A program made the translations under genes and the position numbers. 64,000 nt of DNA from Trematomus loennbergii (taxonomy: Eukaryota > Chordata > Actinopteri > Perciformes > Nototheniidae). The stretch lies in assembly GCA_012861695.1 (NCBI GenBank), contig JAAOOA010000028.1, positions 6,302,470 through 6,366,469 on the forward strand, in the 5' to 3' direction. The notes under the pieces are model-generated. The model was not told the origin of the DNA and made no database searches. It was given only the letters and a program-made list of their open reading frames with translations. This document shows positions 39,443-56,870 of this stretch, in pieces (within the stretch, counting starts at the first letter, position 1; each line of letters opens with the position of its first letter).

Positions 39443-40411
39443 TTGAGGTGGGAGAAGTACTCAGATCTTGTACTTGAGTAAAAAGAAAAGTAACAGAGTG
39501 CAGGAATACTCTGTTAAAAGTAAAAGTCCTGCATTCAAAATGTTACTCAAGTAAAAGTACAAAAGTATTCTTAAAGTGGACCTATCATGCTATATTTGAA
39601 TAATATAGTGTAGGACCATACCTATATAAGGCATATTTATACTTTTTTCTTTTCAAAATACCAAACAGATCATGCATTTTAGCCATGCCTCATTTCGCTC
39701 AATTTGCACTTTTTTATCCCTGTTTTTGCAAGGGCAGATTCTGTGAGAACAGCACCATCTACAGGCCTGGCATATGTACTACAGCGTCTCCAGCGCTTTC
39801 GAACGGCAATGGCCGTGGCTGTCTCCTCCTGATTGGTGGAGTTGGCCCAATAGCCGTAGCGCCACTGTCCTGACGTCAGGACAGTGTTCAAATCTGGATC
39901 AGTTTTTATCAGATCCGTTGCAGCCCCTTTTTTAGAGATTTGGGTATGGAGGAAAATAGAGAGGGTTGTGTTTTCTGACACTTGGTGAGTTCCCTGGAAC
40001 ACCGGGGACACATATTCATGTATAAAAGACGTACAAAAGTGCATTTTGCATGATAGGTCCCCTTTAAAGTACCAGAACTAGAAGTTCTAATTTTGCGTAT
40101 TGGTCCATTACAGAATAATATATATTATATGTTTTGATTATAATTATTGATGCAGTAAAGTGTTTATCAAAGCTGGTGAAGGTGCAGCCAGTTTGAATTA
40201 CTGTGATCATATTTCACATCATTAATCCAAATCTGCAAAGTAACTAAAGGTATTAAATACATGTAGTGGAGTAAAAGTACACTACTTCTGAATTGTCGTG
40301 GAATAGTACAAAGTAGAATAAAATGGAAATACTGAAGCTAAGTCATCTCAAAGTTGTACTTACAGTAAGTACAGTGCATGAGTAGATGTACTTAGTTACT
40401 TTCCAGCGCTG
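39443..40411. mobile_element. hAT-like teleost repeat ('TACTTGAGTAAAAGTA' family), copy 2, interrupted
   Basis: Left half 39443-39570 carries GAAGTACTCAGATCTTGTAC and AAAAGTCCTGCATTCAAAATG. Right half 40068-40411 carries AAAGTAACTAAAGGTATTAA and TACTTAGTTACTTTCCAGCGC. Words and order match copy 1 at 2.95-3.82 kb. This copy keeps the usual right end (ACTTTCCAGCGCTG). It is split by a family B MITE. Confidence 0.65.
39571..40067. mobile_element. TTAA-flanked MITE, family B, copy 1 (nested, full length)
   Basis: Left end TTAAAGTGGACCTATCATGC; right end the inverted TTAAAGGGGACCTATCATGC. TTAA lies at 39571-39574 and 40064-40067. It sits in the same TTAAAGTA site of the host repeat that family A occupies in copy 1. 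It contains a palindromic CCTGACGTCAGG. 497 bp, no coding capacity. Confidence 0.85.
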
Positions 40412-44855
<4,444 letters not shown>

Positions 44856-45107
44856 TCTCACTGGGTGTGGTTTTCAACTTGTGTGAATGTGGACTCTATA
44901 GTCATAGCTTTGACTCAGTCCACACCCTTCAACTTAAAGAGGAGTTTGGAGGAGGTGGAGCAAAGCAATGCTCGGAGCAGAGTTTGAGCTTGGACTTGAG
45001 TTCGGAGGCTTTTGCAGGCAGCATGTGCGTAACCTTTTGGATCCTTTCAGTTTCAGCGTGTAGAGGCATCAGGTTTTTCTTTTTTCTCTAACCGTCTCTA
45101 CTTACAG

Positions 45108-45145
45108 ACATGTGTGAGTTTTTCTACTTCAGTAAAGTTTCAGAG
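45108..45145 (+). other. Candidate 38-nt exon with start codon (unconfirmed)
   Basis: A long pyrimidine tract (about 45,073-45,103) ends in TTACAG, followed by ACATGTGTGAG and, 38 nt later, CAGAG|GTGAGT. The ATG at 45110 opens MCEFFYFSKVSE and reaches the donor exactly in phase 0. Upstream are a CTCCGCCTCCC GC-box-like word (near 44,640) and the GT tract. The signals fit an alternative first coding exon of a host gene whose remaining exons would lie to the right, but I do not recognise the peptide, and chance splice signals of this quality do occur. Confidence 0.25.
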
Positions 45146-48100
45146 GTGAGTGAAGTTTGTATGTGTTGGCTGTTGGGAAGGTGAAAATGACTATATTTTA
45201 AAACTATTTAAAGAGTTTAAAATATGCGTGTGCTTTGTTTAGTGGTGTAGTTGCACAACGTTTACAAATGGATATTGCAGTACTGAACCAACAAACTCCC
45301 TCTCAAGTTTCTTATAAATAAAAAATTATGAATTCTTTAACTAAAAACTTGTCAAAGTGAATTAATTCAGAGGTGATAAATTGCTCGAAAACCTTAATAT
45401 GTCTGCATATTTATTCAGTTACTTTCTTTTGTCTGTTGGTTGATCATTTCATAAGGAAATGTGTGCGTGTGACTACGATTATAAAACGATATTATATAAA
45501 TTCAAGCTTTAACAAACTAACAGTTTTCCAGAATTATAATTGATTATATTTCTAATAGATATGATTGTGTTTACCGCTTCATGCTGCTCTGTAGTTTGTG
45601 TCCTGATGTGCACTTCGACTAGCACTAAATGAAGAAAGTGTATCAGCGAGGCCAATTTGCATGATGTTTTTGACTAGATAAGTAAATATCAATTGGATCC
45701 ATGGTGTACGTGGCACGCTTTGGTTTGCTCTTCTCTCATCATTTTAAGGCTACTTAAATGTTGTGGTTAAATGTTCATAAAAGTGGCTCATCCATTCAAA
45801 CTGAGAACGTATTTTAGGCCCTGCTACTTTATCTTATCAATTGTCCGTACTTATGGCAGTTATGTATTCTTTACTTTGGCCACCTCTTCTTTCTTCATTA
45901 ATAAACAAATCAGTTTTCATCAGAAGCTGCTGCGTTTGATGTTCACTGTTCGGCTTGATCATGTTGATAACTGTGACTTCAACTGGATTGACATTATTTT
46001 TCCAATGTAATTTGGTAACTGACAAACCCAATAGGAAACTCCGACCATGTGGCTTCTCCTCTCTCGCTTTCGCTCTTTTTCATTCTCGCTCTGTCTTCTT
46101 TCCTCTCGCCATACGTTTAAAATTGGCACAGATGAAGGAAGTCGCCAGTCTTTTCCACCTGACATCACTTAAGCATTACACACATACGTAAACACGCACA
46201 CAATGGACTCCCCCCATTCACCGCTGCCCAGTTGGCTTTACTAGTGTGAAAAAAATTCAACCGATGCTGTCTAGAAAACATAAGCAAAACACACCAAACC
46301 AACCACACCTGCCTCAGTTTATACGTCACAGGTATATTGTGTTGAGTACTACATACTACAGTACCGAACAAAGGACTGGAAGGAGCTGCTGCATGCCAGC
46401 GTGACACATTTTATTTTAATTGAAAATACTTTTAAAGTGACGTATCTATTGTCTGTTCACTTTTACGCACTTGGGGAATTTCTGCTTTATTATGTCACTG
46501 ACGGCATAGTACAATTGATCATAGCTTGAAGTGAATTTCACTACTGTAAACGTTTTAACGCTAAAAATATACTATTTATGTTTTGAGCTGCATCTTTATT
46601 CATACTTTCTTTTTGACAAAATAGCAGTTTTCATGCAATTTGTCCACAGCATGGTGTACGACTGCTTTACCTCAGCTTTGGATCTTATAAACTCCAACAC
46701 ATCATAGAGTTGTACTGAGAGTGTCCAGGCCTTGCTGATTACATTTTTATTGAGGCTGATATTTTCAGTGGAAACTGGAGAGCGCGCTCCCAAATCAAGT
46801 ATGTCATGAGGCTGTTTAACAGTGTTTATAAACACCAGCTTTAACAAATGTTGGAATTAGTGCGATGTTTAGACAAGAAGATTTACATTACTACAATCCA
46901 ACAATAATTCACACGGATAACAATGAGGAAGAAATCCAGATTTACAATTGTATATAAATAAAGGTCACTCACAGTTCATTCATATTCATAACATAATTAC
47001 ATGTCACATCTTGATAAAAATTGCTGAAAAAGTAGTTTAAACGTTATAGTTTTCATATAGGATTAATTGTTAGTAATTTCTTTAATTTGCAATCATAAAA
47101 AGTAAAAACTGTATGCATCAGCAAGATGCCCTAAAGACAACGATTGGACTGCGAGGAAACAAAGGAGGAGTTTAGAGAAAGAAAGCTAACAGTCAAGGAT
47201 TCAAGTGCAAAAAGCAAAGCGAGGAGGGGGGGGGGGGGAATGTCGAAAAACAAAGATGAAAGGCTTAAAAAGGCGGCAGTGCATGTTGGACGAGTGTGAG
47301 AGGATTTGTTCTCCTCAGTCTTGTTTACAGGAAGTTCTTCTAAAGTTCCACAGATGGCCTCATTCACAGAAAGGCTTTTATTGCATTTTTCCGAGCCCCA
47401 TAAACCCCCTTTACCTTCATTTATGTGTGGGAAAGTATGATTGCTGCTGCTGCTTGGCTCAAGGTTGGTCTCATCTTAAGTTTGCGTCAAAGTGGGTTGC
47501 ACGCTCACTGCAAGCTGAAGGCTACTAATTGTGTCTTTGTGTGCGTATTTCACATTGAAAATGAATAGGTATTCCGTCCATTCTTTTAAGGTCAGTGCTT
47601 TTAACAACTATGAAGACATTTTTTCTTTTGTCATCTTCTGATCAGCTAACACACTGTAACTACCGAATACACAATCTTGAAGGACATGAAACTCAACAGT
47701 TTGAGTTTTGTTCATGAATACATGTCTGTACGTATACAGAATATATATGAGCTAAGAAACCAGCCCTGCTGTTTAATACATTTTGTACTACCCCTTCTGC
47801 TAATGTATAAGACTTCATCGTGTTCAAAGGGTCTGTTCGGTTTCAAGCACCCAAAGCATTAATTTGGTCTTCCAGTCCCAGATGTTCAGTCCACAGAGGC
47901 ACCTTTAAAAGCTGAAAAGGCCTATGTCCGTCTGGTACCATGTTGAGAAGTAAATAAAGTTAAGGGCTCCTTAAGGACTGGTTTGCATCCAGATCCGTTG
48001 GCCTGTAGGAGATTTAGTGGGAAAGGAGTTTCTGCAGAAGTGATTTGGCTGCACTGGCCAAACCTCAACTAAATTGTTTTTTTGATTTATTTCACAGGCA

Positions 48101-51100
48101 AATGTAATTAGGCTTATTTTTAGGCCTTTGCATTTGGTTTTACACATATGCTGACCATTAAGCCTTTATCACGGGAAAAAAAGGTCTAGCTTTTTTTGGA
48201 CATTTTCTGATTAAATTGTCCATGTATTTTATTATTGAATCATTGTGTGCCATTTGAAGTGTACATGTCAGGAAAAGCTAGTCTCATGTTGAATTTTAAT
48301 TACACAGTGAAGTTTTCTTTCTTAAAGATCAAAGAAAAAGTTTGGAGCAGTTTATTCGTCTGAAATGGTCAGTAAGATAGTCAGAAACAGTCAAATGACA
48401 TACAATAGTATGATTTGTGTATTTAACACACCGTGCTGTAGTAGTGTACAGCTGTGACTAGAGGTACTTATGCAGTTGCCAGAGGATAAATTGAAAATAT
48501 TGTAAAGTAGTTTATTAATTGAGTGTGTATTCAAATTATTATTATTTGTTGGCATTTATAGAGTTAAAATACTGAAAATGAATGAATATGTGTTATATCA
48601 GGACTTAAGTTGGTTAAAGTTTTAACTTGGTGAAAATGGAGAATAAAATGATTATATAATTTAATGACTGCTTCAAGAAATGATGAATAAATGGTTGAAA
48701 AGCTTTAATGGTTGGAACAAAATGGGGTCCATTAAAAACTAATTGAGTTCATTTGGCGGGGGATGTTCAATTGACAAAAAGGTTGGGAACTATTATGAAC
48801 ATGATGTAGAAGTAATGTTGGAGTCTTTGACTGATATGCACAGAATGGGATTTTTATTATTAACTTTACTGGAGAATTCATGGATAATCCTTTCGAGCAC
48901 TGCAGGCTGGATTATCACTGTTTTTAAATCTGCTGTGGAAAAGTAGCTGACGGCTATCTGAAGTCAAATCTCTCGGCCTCTGCAGCTGCTAAGGTCTCTC
49001 TGTCTGCTCATACGTCATGTCTTCTCGCTCTGACTTCCCTCTATTCTCTCTTCCTGTCTGCCTCTCTGCCCACTCTCCCCCTCTTCCTGCCTATCAGTCT
49101 GTCCTCTCTTTATGTCTCGGGCACAAAGCCAACTTGTCCACTTGGAAAACCCTGCCTTAGGTTCACGAAAACGCAGTGCTTTGTCTGCACTGACTGACTG
49201 ACTCACTGATTAACCATCAGCTCTGGAGGGAAGCTTTAGATGTTGACGAAAGATCATCTTACCAAAACCTCATCCAAACCTTTGAAAATGAATATGAGCA
49301 AAGTGGCGATCTGAACATACAGTACCTGCAGTTTAATTTTCTTAGCACAGGTTACTGATTCCCGCAGGTCAAACTAGGATAAACCAACCATGTGTAAGCC
49401 CTAGACAGACCCTGACCAATCATGTGTGTCCTTGGCCTAGACCCAAAAAAAGTGTCTAGCCAAAATACTGCACAGCTGAGGCTGTGAAATCACGGGGTAA
49501 TCACAAGAGAAGGGCCCTGGGCGTTAGCTTTAGAGAGGGAAAAGGTAAGCTGAGGAGGAGTAGAGATTGTTATGGTCTCCAATATATGAGGCCAATCTTT
49601 GTGTGGAGTGTCGGGGTAATGCATTCCCAGTTTCAAGTGGCAGCTGGTGATGTTTGGGTGTCTTTTAAATCGGAGCCATCACAGTTTCAAACATACCTTT
49701 CTACCAGCGAGAGAGAGCAATTTTCTGCAAACTTTATAACTGTCATTCAAAAGCACATGCCAGCACTTTCCGATCGGGATTCAGTTATTATTTTCTGCTG
49801 AGATAGCCAAGCAGACACGCTTCAGGTGCTGTTGCAATCTCCATGTTTCCGAGGGATTTAACGTGAGAGAATATTTCGGATGCAGTGGCTGATGGTGGCT
49901 TCTGTGGATTTCCTTTTACTGACTCAGAAAAACGGTTCTAAATGTCATGGGATTGCCTTTGTTAAAGCTCTGAAGCCTGATTCAAAGTGGTTTTCTGTCT
50001 TCAAGTAAATCAAATCTGTCATGAGTTGAAGGTTAAACAAACGTAAGACCCTAATGTAGTCCCTTTAGACTATTCTTCATCACCTTCTATAACTTTTTCA
50101 GGGGTTGGGATGGACAAAGTTGTGCCTTCATTCTTATTTGTAGCGTGGAGAGTGAAGGATGGAAAATGAGAGAGAAAATAAAAGAGTGAGTGGAGGGTAT
50201 TAGTCATGAACGTACTTCCTGCTGTTATTGAGTGGCTTGGGCGGTCTGGAGCTCCGCCAGGCCAATTGTTGCTCATTTAGCTGTCAAACAGCCAAAGCTG
50301 GGAGGCAGCGACAGGCGAGGAGTGAACAAGCTTCATACTGGATGAAATTGAAGACTTATTTTAATGCTGTCATGTGACTTTCTGGAAACCTGTGATCGAC
50401 CCTTTCAGGTGAAAATCAGGGGTACTTTTATTTTTCCCAGCTTATAAATGGATGTACTTTTGCTTTGTGTTGGTGTGGGTGTCCCAAAAAATGCTGCAGA
50501 TAGAAGTACAGGCTCAACAAGCCCATGTGTGCAGGTTTCCAGCATGAATGCGGTAGAGTGGTACTACATTAGTATACTTGTACTGCATTAGTATACTGGT
50601 ACTGCATTAGTGCACATCCCTATCCAGAAATACCACTTTAGATTGGCGGTTACAAATGGAGAGGGTGCAAGGGAGACGGGAACAGGGATGCAGACAGGCA
50701 GACAGCACCCAGCAATTGAGTTAGTGTGAATGGCTGTCAAAGTCGAGCCCTGAAACATACAAGCTTAAGGCTATTGTTTTCAGCCAACTGTGAATCCAAA
50801 TAAACGTGCCAGAGCACAAAAAGTTTGAGGTAGTCGAGAACTACTGCAGCACTGAAACCAAAAGAGACAGGATTGTTTACACTTGTACAGGTTTCAAATT
50901 AACACAACAGAGTCAGAAGCAGACAAACCTTCTCATTTGAGATTTGTTCCACGATAGGAATTTCGAGAAAAAGGGTAATGTGATTAAGGCCCCCCAACTG
51001 CAGCAATAATAACACAATTACTTTTTTGATTATGTTGGACCCCCTGGTTGCCATTATGTACCTGTTAAGCTTGTTTTATTTTTGTATTTAATGCATTGGT

Positions 51101-54100
51101 TTGTTTCAAGATGAGCCTTCAGAGAACTCTTCCCAAAGACCTACAAAACCACCCATATAGCCCTTTGCGTAGGTTAAAGCAAAGTCTCTCTATAATTAAA
51201 TAAATCTGCATTAGCAATTTCGAAAGCTATGACTAGCAGCAACAGAAACATGTCACTGAGAATATCAGTGTCAGCGGGAGAGGAAGTCTTTTGTTTATTC
51301 TGGATTGGTTGCTCATATTTTCTGTTTTATCAAACGCTGTGTTAAGATAAATATTTGCAAAAGCCAGCCACATGCTCCCCTTTGCTCCTGATTCTGGGAC
51401 GCAGCATATCAACAGTGTTTCCTGGTAGTGAAATTCCATGTGTCCTTTCATTGTAAGGAGGCGGTGGTCGTCATTTTACTTACAGTTAAGTATAATAACG
51501 CAATAATGACCGCCTGTTTCAAAACCTGTTTTGAAGGTCTTAGAACTGCTTTCTTAAATGTGAATCATCATTTGAGTTTAATACAGAATATAGAATGCAT
51601 TTTTGATGTTGCTGCTGCTTAACTGCATCAGCTCTTTAGTGTACTTCTCCTGTTTTACTGGCAGCTCAAATACTTTGTGAAAAGAAGCATTTTGCAACCA
51701 ATTATTCTGCATTGTGTGAAAAAAGGAGGGAAATATATCTCTACAAGAAAGGACTCAATGACAGTGTTATAAAGATACTGGTTAAGGATATAATCATTTT
51801 AAGAGACCAGCTGCTAAACAGCTTACACATCAGTGAATCCCAATATATTCCATATTTGCCACGATGACCTATGAGACCAAGAAATGTGTTTGTTTTTCTA
51901 GGCTTACAAAGGCTCAATCAAAAAAGCTAGGCGATCAAATAAGTCTCAAAAAGGTCTATAGTCCAGAGACTCTGGCTGACTATCAGCTGAAATGAGGAGT
52001 GCATTCGAGTAGGGAACAGAATTGGGTGTGCAATTCTCTACGTGTCTTGAGCCCTAAACAAAGACTCTGTTTCACACTGATTGGCCAAGAGGGGAAACAA
52101 GCTGCTTTTTTCTTAATTACCCAAACCCACACCCTGCGCAACATGTGATCTCAATAACCTTCCAATCAACTCAGGGGAATTGTCATTTGACGTCACGTTG
52201 ACCTAACAGTTCCCGTTACCTTGGTCTGTTTGAGCAAGCCAGCCGCTTTCTATCAGGTTTGTATTTCAGACCAATAGCATAAGAATTCACATATTCAGTA
52301 ACATCTTATTTATTATCTTACTTATCTGTATTGGTGCAAGTATAAGTAGGCCTATTGTGGTATGCAGGACTACAGAACATAGTGAATGTGGTACAGATAC
52401 CTGGTATTACTACGGTAAGGACGTTTTTCATGTAAACTTCATCATCCCATTTCTCAACATTTCCAAACAAGTCTGCTTTAAGTGCAGGTTTGCCATCAGT
52501 AAGCAAACTGATGGAAAACTGATGGATTTCTACGAGCTTGACCAATCACTCACACACAAACTCACAAACACACCTGCCTACGCACTAACTATTAATGACA
52601 GCCTAGGGACATCAAATGTTGTTTGTCCAGGTGCATCAATGAAAGAAAACTCTGCTCACAAGCATGCGTGGTGTGTGTGTATGTGTGCATATCGTAACAT
52701 TTAGAGTGTGTGTGTGAGAGAGTTTCTCATAATTACAAAGTGATGAGGGACTAAATGTGCTTTGCCACGCTGATGTGTGCCCAGATAGACACCTGCAGCC
52801 AGCGCCCTTTCTCTTTTGCCCTCACCTGTAACCTTCTTTCAGCACAACATGAATCATTTTCTGTATTTCTGCTTGTCTTTCACTCACTGCCCTCTTCTTC
52901 TCCTTCCCCTAATCCTCCTTCTCGTCCTGCCAAACATACCGAATTGTTGGTTTAGCTGGAGGGATTCCTGGCAGAGTGATTTGGTTGTGATGTCATGTAA
53001 ATCACATTGCCAGGGATTTCCAACCAGCTACAGCTGAAACCCACACCAGTCTCCAACACCTGAAGGCTGCCCTGCAAGAAATCTTAATCCTTTTCATAAT
53101 GTTTTTGAGAAAAATTTGAATTCAGACTTAGTTTAACATTTTGGATTTGATGCATTATTTTTTAAGAGTATTTTTGGTATGTAATAACAGCTAGGTCTTC
53201 TTAAGAATACCTTCCCATATCACAGACTCATTGTTTTTGTTCTGAAAGAATTTTTTGCTACTTAAAGAGGTTGGCTAGCTACTAAGCTCAGTTAAGCTAA
53301 GTGGCTGCTGATGTAGCTTAATGCTTACCATGCACACATGTGAGTGGTATCAATCTTTTCATCTGACTCTCAGAAAGAAAATGAATAATCACACTTATCA
53401 AAAGGACTCCTGTAATCCTCCAGATGCTTTCAGTATGTGTTTGTCCAGAGTTTGATGGAGGGCAGGACTTAGCTTGCTCCGTGAACAGTTCAGTTGAAGC
53501 CTGTGTTCACAGTGGCTAAGTTCCGCTCCTCACAAGCATTTCCAGCTTTTAACTACCACCATTATTACAGCTGTAACCATGAAAATAAAGGCTTTTTCAA
53601 AAATAATACACTACTACAATCCAATAAAGAGAATTGTAAGCAGCATCATTTCATGGAAGGGAACATAGAACATTGGATTTGTGATTGAAATTCCCACGCC
53701 ATTCTCACCAATAATGAGAACAGTTATAGATTCAAGTACATACTAGCATTGTAGTTATGACGATGAAAATCTTAGGTCACAGGCTCCTCCAACAGTGCAA
53801 CACAATAAAACAGAAAAACAGAAAGAAATAGTGCAAACAGGTTAGGTTTATACCTCCTGTATAATAGACATACATATTGTTTGTGACACATATTGTATTG
53901 TATTTCTTAGCAACAGGGCTCAAAGGCTAAAACAAATGCATTATTTATTCCCTAAACATCCCCTTGTGTCTTTTCTTGACAGCAGACGTTGGAAAAACAG
54001 CGTAATTGGTCCACGCTGAGAGAAGAATAAGAAGATGAGGATCCTGATAAAGAGAGATGTGTAAGAGAAGGAGGCAGGGAAGTGAGGCCTGACTCATTCA

Positions 54101-54204
54101 GGAAGGAAGTACAGGAAATGTCCCATCGGGAAAACAAGTAGCGATGTAATTGTGATTCCTTCACTCATTTACTGTCCGGGTGGTCGTGAAAGCAGAGCAC
54201 TGAT
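45146..54204. other. No gene recognised; long desert
   Basis: About 9 kb with no supported coding exon, RNA gene or full-length transposon. Small items only: a run of 14 G at 47,225-47,238; three 19-bp units at 50,561-50,613; and at 53,270-53,400 words such as GAGTGGTATCAATCTTTTCAT and CTGACTCTCAGAAAGAAAATG that resemble the decayed fish repeat seen at 24.9 kb. The frame at 49,484-49,801 (105 codons) shows no family motif. Confidence 0.4.
50561..50613. repeat. Three-unit 19-bp tandem repeat
   Basis: GTACTACATTAGTATACTT, GTACTGCATTAGTATACTG and GTACTGCATTAGTGCAC follow one another directly. Confidence 0.8.
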
Positions 54205-54326
54205 TGTGTGTGTGGGTGTGTGTGTGGGTGTGTGTGTGTGTGTGTGTGTGTGTTGTGTGTGTGTGTGTGTGTGTGGTGTGTGGTGTGTTGTGTGTGTGTG
54301 TGGTGTGTGTGTGTGGTGTGTGTGTG

Positions 54327-54407
<81 letters not shown>

Positions 54408-54419
54408 TGTGTGTGTGTG
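54205..54419. repeat. Compound (TG)n microsatellite
   Basis: 215 bp of TG with GGTG, TTG and GCG interruptions in its first half and a purer second half. Confidence 0.97.
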
Positions 54420-56773
54420 CAGGCAGTTACCTGGTATGTAGGGAAAAATGTGAAAGAGACTTTGGTAAATGCCTGTGGTGATTGACCAAACAATGCTGCT
54501 AACAGCGAGTGTGTGTGTGTTTGTGTGTGTTGTTTGTTTTAAGGACCCCCTTAAGTGTTTCCCAATTTCATTCAACGTTATAATCATACTTCTGCTTTTT
54601 TTACCTTTTTGTATGTAACACAATATTGTCTTACTATGCTGTTTTATTTTTAATGTTTGCAAGCTTTACAGTGCAACAATGATTTTGACAAACATTATCA
54701 AATAACATGAGCCAAATAATTCAAATGAATATGAATGCAAAAGCAGAAATTAGTGGAAAAATGTGTGTATTATTTACAATATTGGTATAGTAGCTATAGT
54801 GGTATCTGTTTTTGAGTGTATTGCAAATGTGTCCTTTATATTTCAGCCTTCTCCTGTACTGTAGTGTATTGAATATCAAATGTGGTGTTGACAATGGTTG
54901 TGTTATTTCGATGATTCAAAGTTCTGGTTCACTAAATGTACTAAAAAGCACAGTTAACAAATGTAGAAGATTAATGTAATGCATTTTAAGGATACTGGCT
55001 GTCGAGGTAAGTGAGATAGTGTCTGGGTTTTGTTATGTCCAGACTTCCTTATAGTCTGCAGTATATCTGGTTTTTGCTTCCCCTTGTGGTGGGGGGGAGA
55101 CGGTGCCTGGGCTCAATCTCCTGTGCCTACTGAGCTGATAACAGTTTGATGTTAAACAAACACTGGCTCAGTTCAGCAGGAACCAGAGTTAGGCCTTCTA
55201 GAAACCGCAAAGGATTTGATAACTATGTGAGGGTTACATAATGTACACCAAAAATGTGTATGTGTCTATGTTTGCCTTAGCACTGTAAAGTCGAGTGTTT
55301 GCATCTGTTCCTTTATTACTAGTTTCTTCAGCTGAGGGTGCCATTATTTCTTTACTGCTCAGAATGTTCTTTAGACTTTTTCCACAAAGTCCCATCAAGG
55401 ACATTCTTCAGAGATGAGGAAGCACAGGACGCACATAAACGTTGCCACAAATCCTGTCTGAACTTCTCACTGTGACGCTTGTGATGGAGGAAATCTGCTT
55501 CTCTTGGTTGTGTATTACTAGAAGATCACAGGAGCAGAGTTTTTCCAGTTGTACTCTCTACGCCGGGCGGCAGAAAGGTTCCAGTAAGACTCATTAGGAT
55601 GTAATTGAAGCCATTGTGATTGTTAATGGACTGCACTTTTACAATGCTTACCTTGTCTTGGTGAAAAATGTAACCTTGACATTTTTTTTTTGTTGGATAA
55701 AAACTTTTTCTACTGCTGTTTCATGCTCATAATATCTTGCTGATGACAGTTATTGCAAACAAACTCAATTTAATGTCAGACTGTGCTTTAGAGTTTCTTT
55801 TAGCCTCCTATCACTTTGTATTGGTGTTTACTCAGAGCATGTAAAAGTTAAATATGGAGGATACTAAGCTTGTCAGCCTGTATTCAGCTTGGAAAAACAA
55901 TTGCTTGAATATTCAGTGCTGGGTGGTATATTCCACTTATATTCAAACTGCATCTAATCTAGATTAGAGGTTTTATTTTTCTTTAGTAAGTACGATATGT
56001 TTATCTCTGCTATCGTCACTCCTTCATTGTTTGTGGCAGGCAAATGCATTTGCTCATCAAGAAATGATGCACCACATCAAGGTGTCTATGAACAACCCCA
56101 GAGCATTGTTCCAACCTGGATTTACTGACTGAGCCCTTTAGTTTACATTATTTATAAATGTCTAATCATTAAGATGCAAGAGCTTCTTTGCACAGCATTG
56201 AGCATCACTTAGTGCTGGAAATGCCCCTTCTTCAATGAATCCTGTTAATGAGTTTATTCCTGATTACAAGAATATATTAATGTACTGTAAAGGAAATAAA
56301 TATGTGCATAAATTAACCATAATGAGTTGCGTGATTTTTCTAACTGAATGAAACAAATTCAAAGTGCAAGAAACTGCATTTTTCCATTTCTCTTTCGTTG
56401 TTATACTTTACATGCAAAAAATAAGACATTTTTAATACCTGCATTTCCCCTGACTGGATACTGCAGCCATGAGTCATATCTGTTTTTGCTTGTTGTATCA
56501 GCACATAACATCTTCACATTTTGCCCATGGGTACAAAAACCATTCGCATTCACACGAACACCACACATAGATATCCTTCATTTTTTCATAGGTACATACA
56601 GCTTACCCAGTGGAAGTGTTAATAAATACCAGCTACATACAAAAGGCTCCGTATCATTAGTGCACCATTAGTTTTTCTCGCTACAGTAACAACGCAGCTG
56701 TAATACTGAAAGGAGAAGCCAGTTCGCGTGACAACGGATCATCTTCCCAATGTGAGAGAAACCACTGCAACAG

Positions 56774-56774
<1 letters not shown>
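54420..56774. other. No gene recognised
   Basis: No supported exon or repeat family. A run of nine G lies in the GTGGTGGGGGGGAGACGG block near 55,090. Confidence 0.4.

Positions 56775-56869
<95 letters not shown>
56775..56869. repeat. (TG)n microsatellite
   Basis: 95 bp of uninterrupted TG. Confidence 0.98.

Positions 56870-56870
<1 letters not shown>

Noticed and set aside
49484..49801. 105-codon + strand frame
   Set aside because: No family motif and no promoter or splice support; length is within chance for 64 kb.
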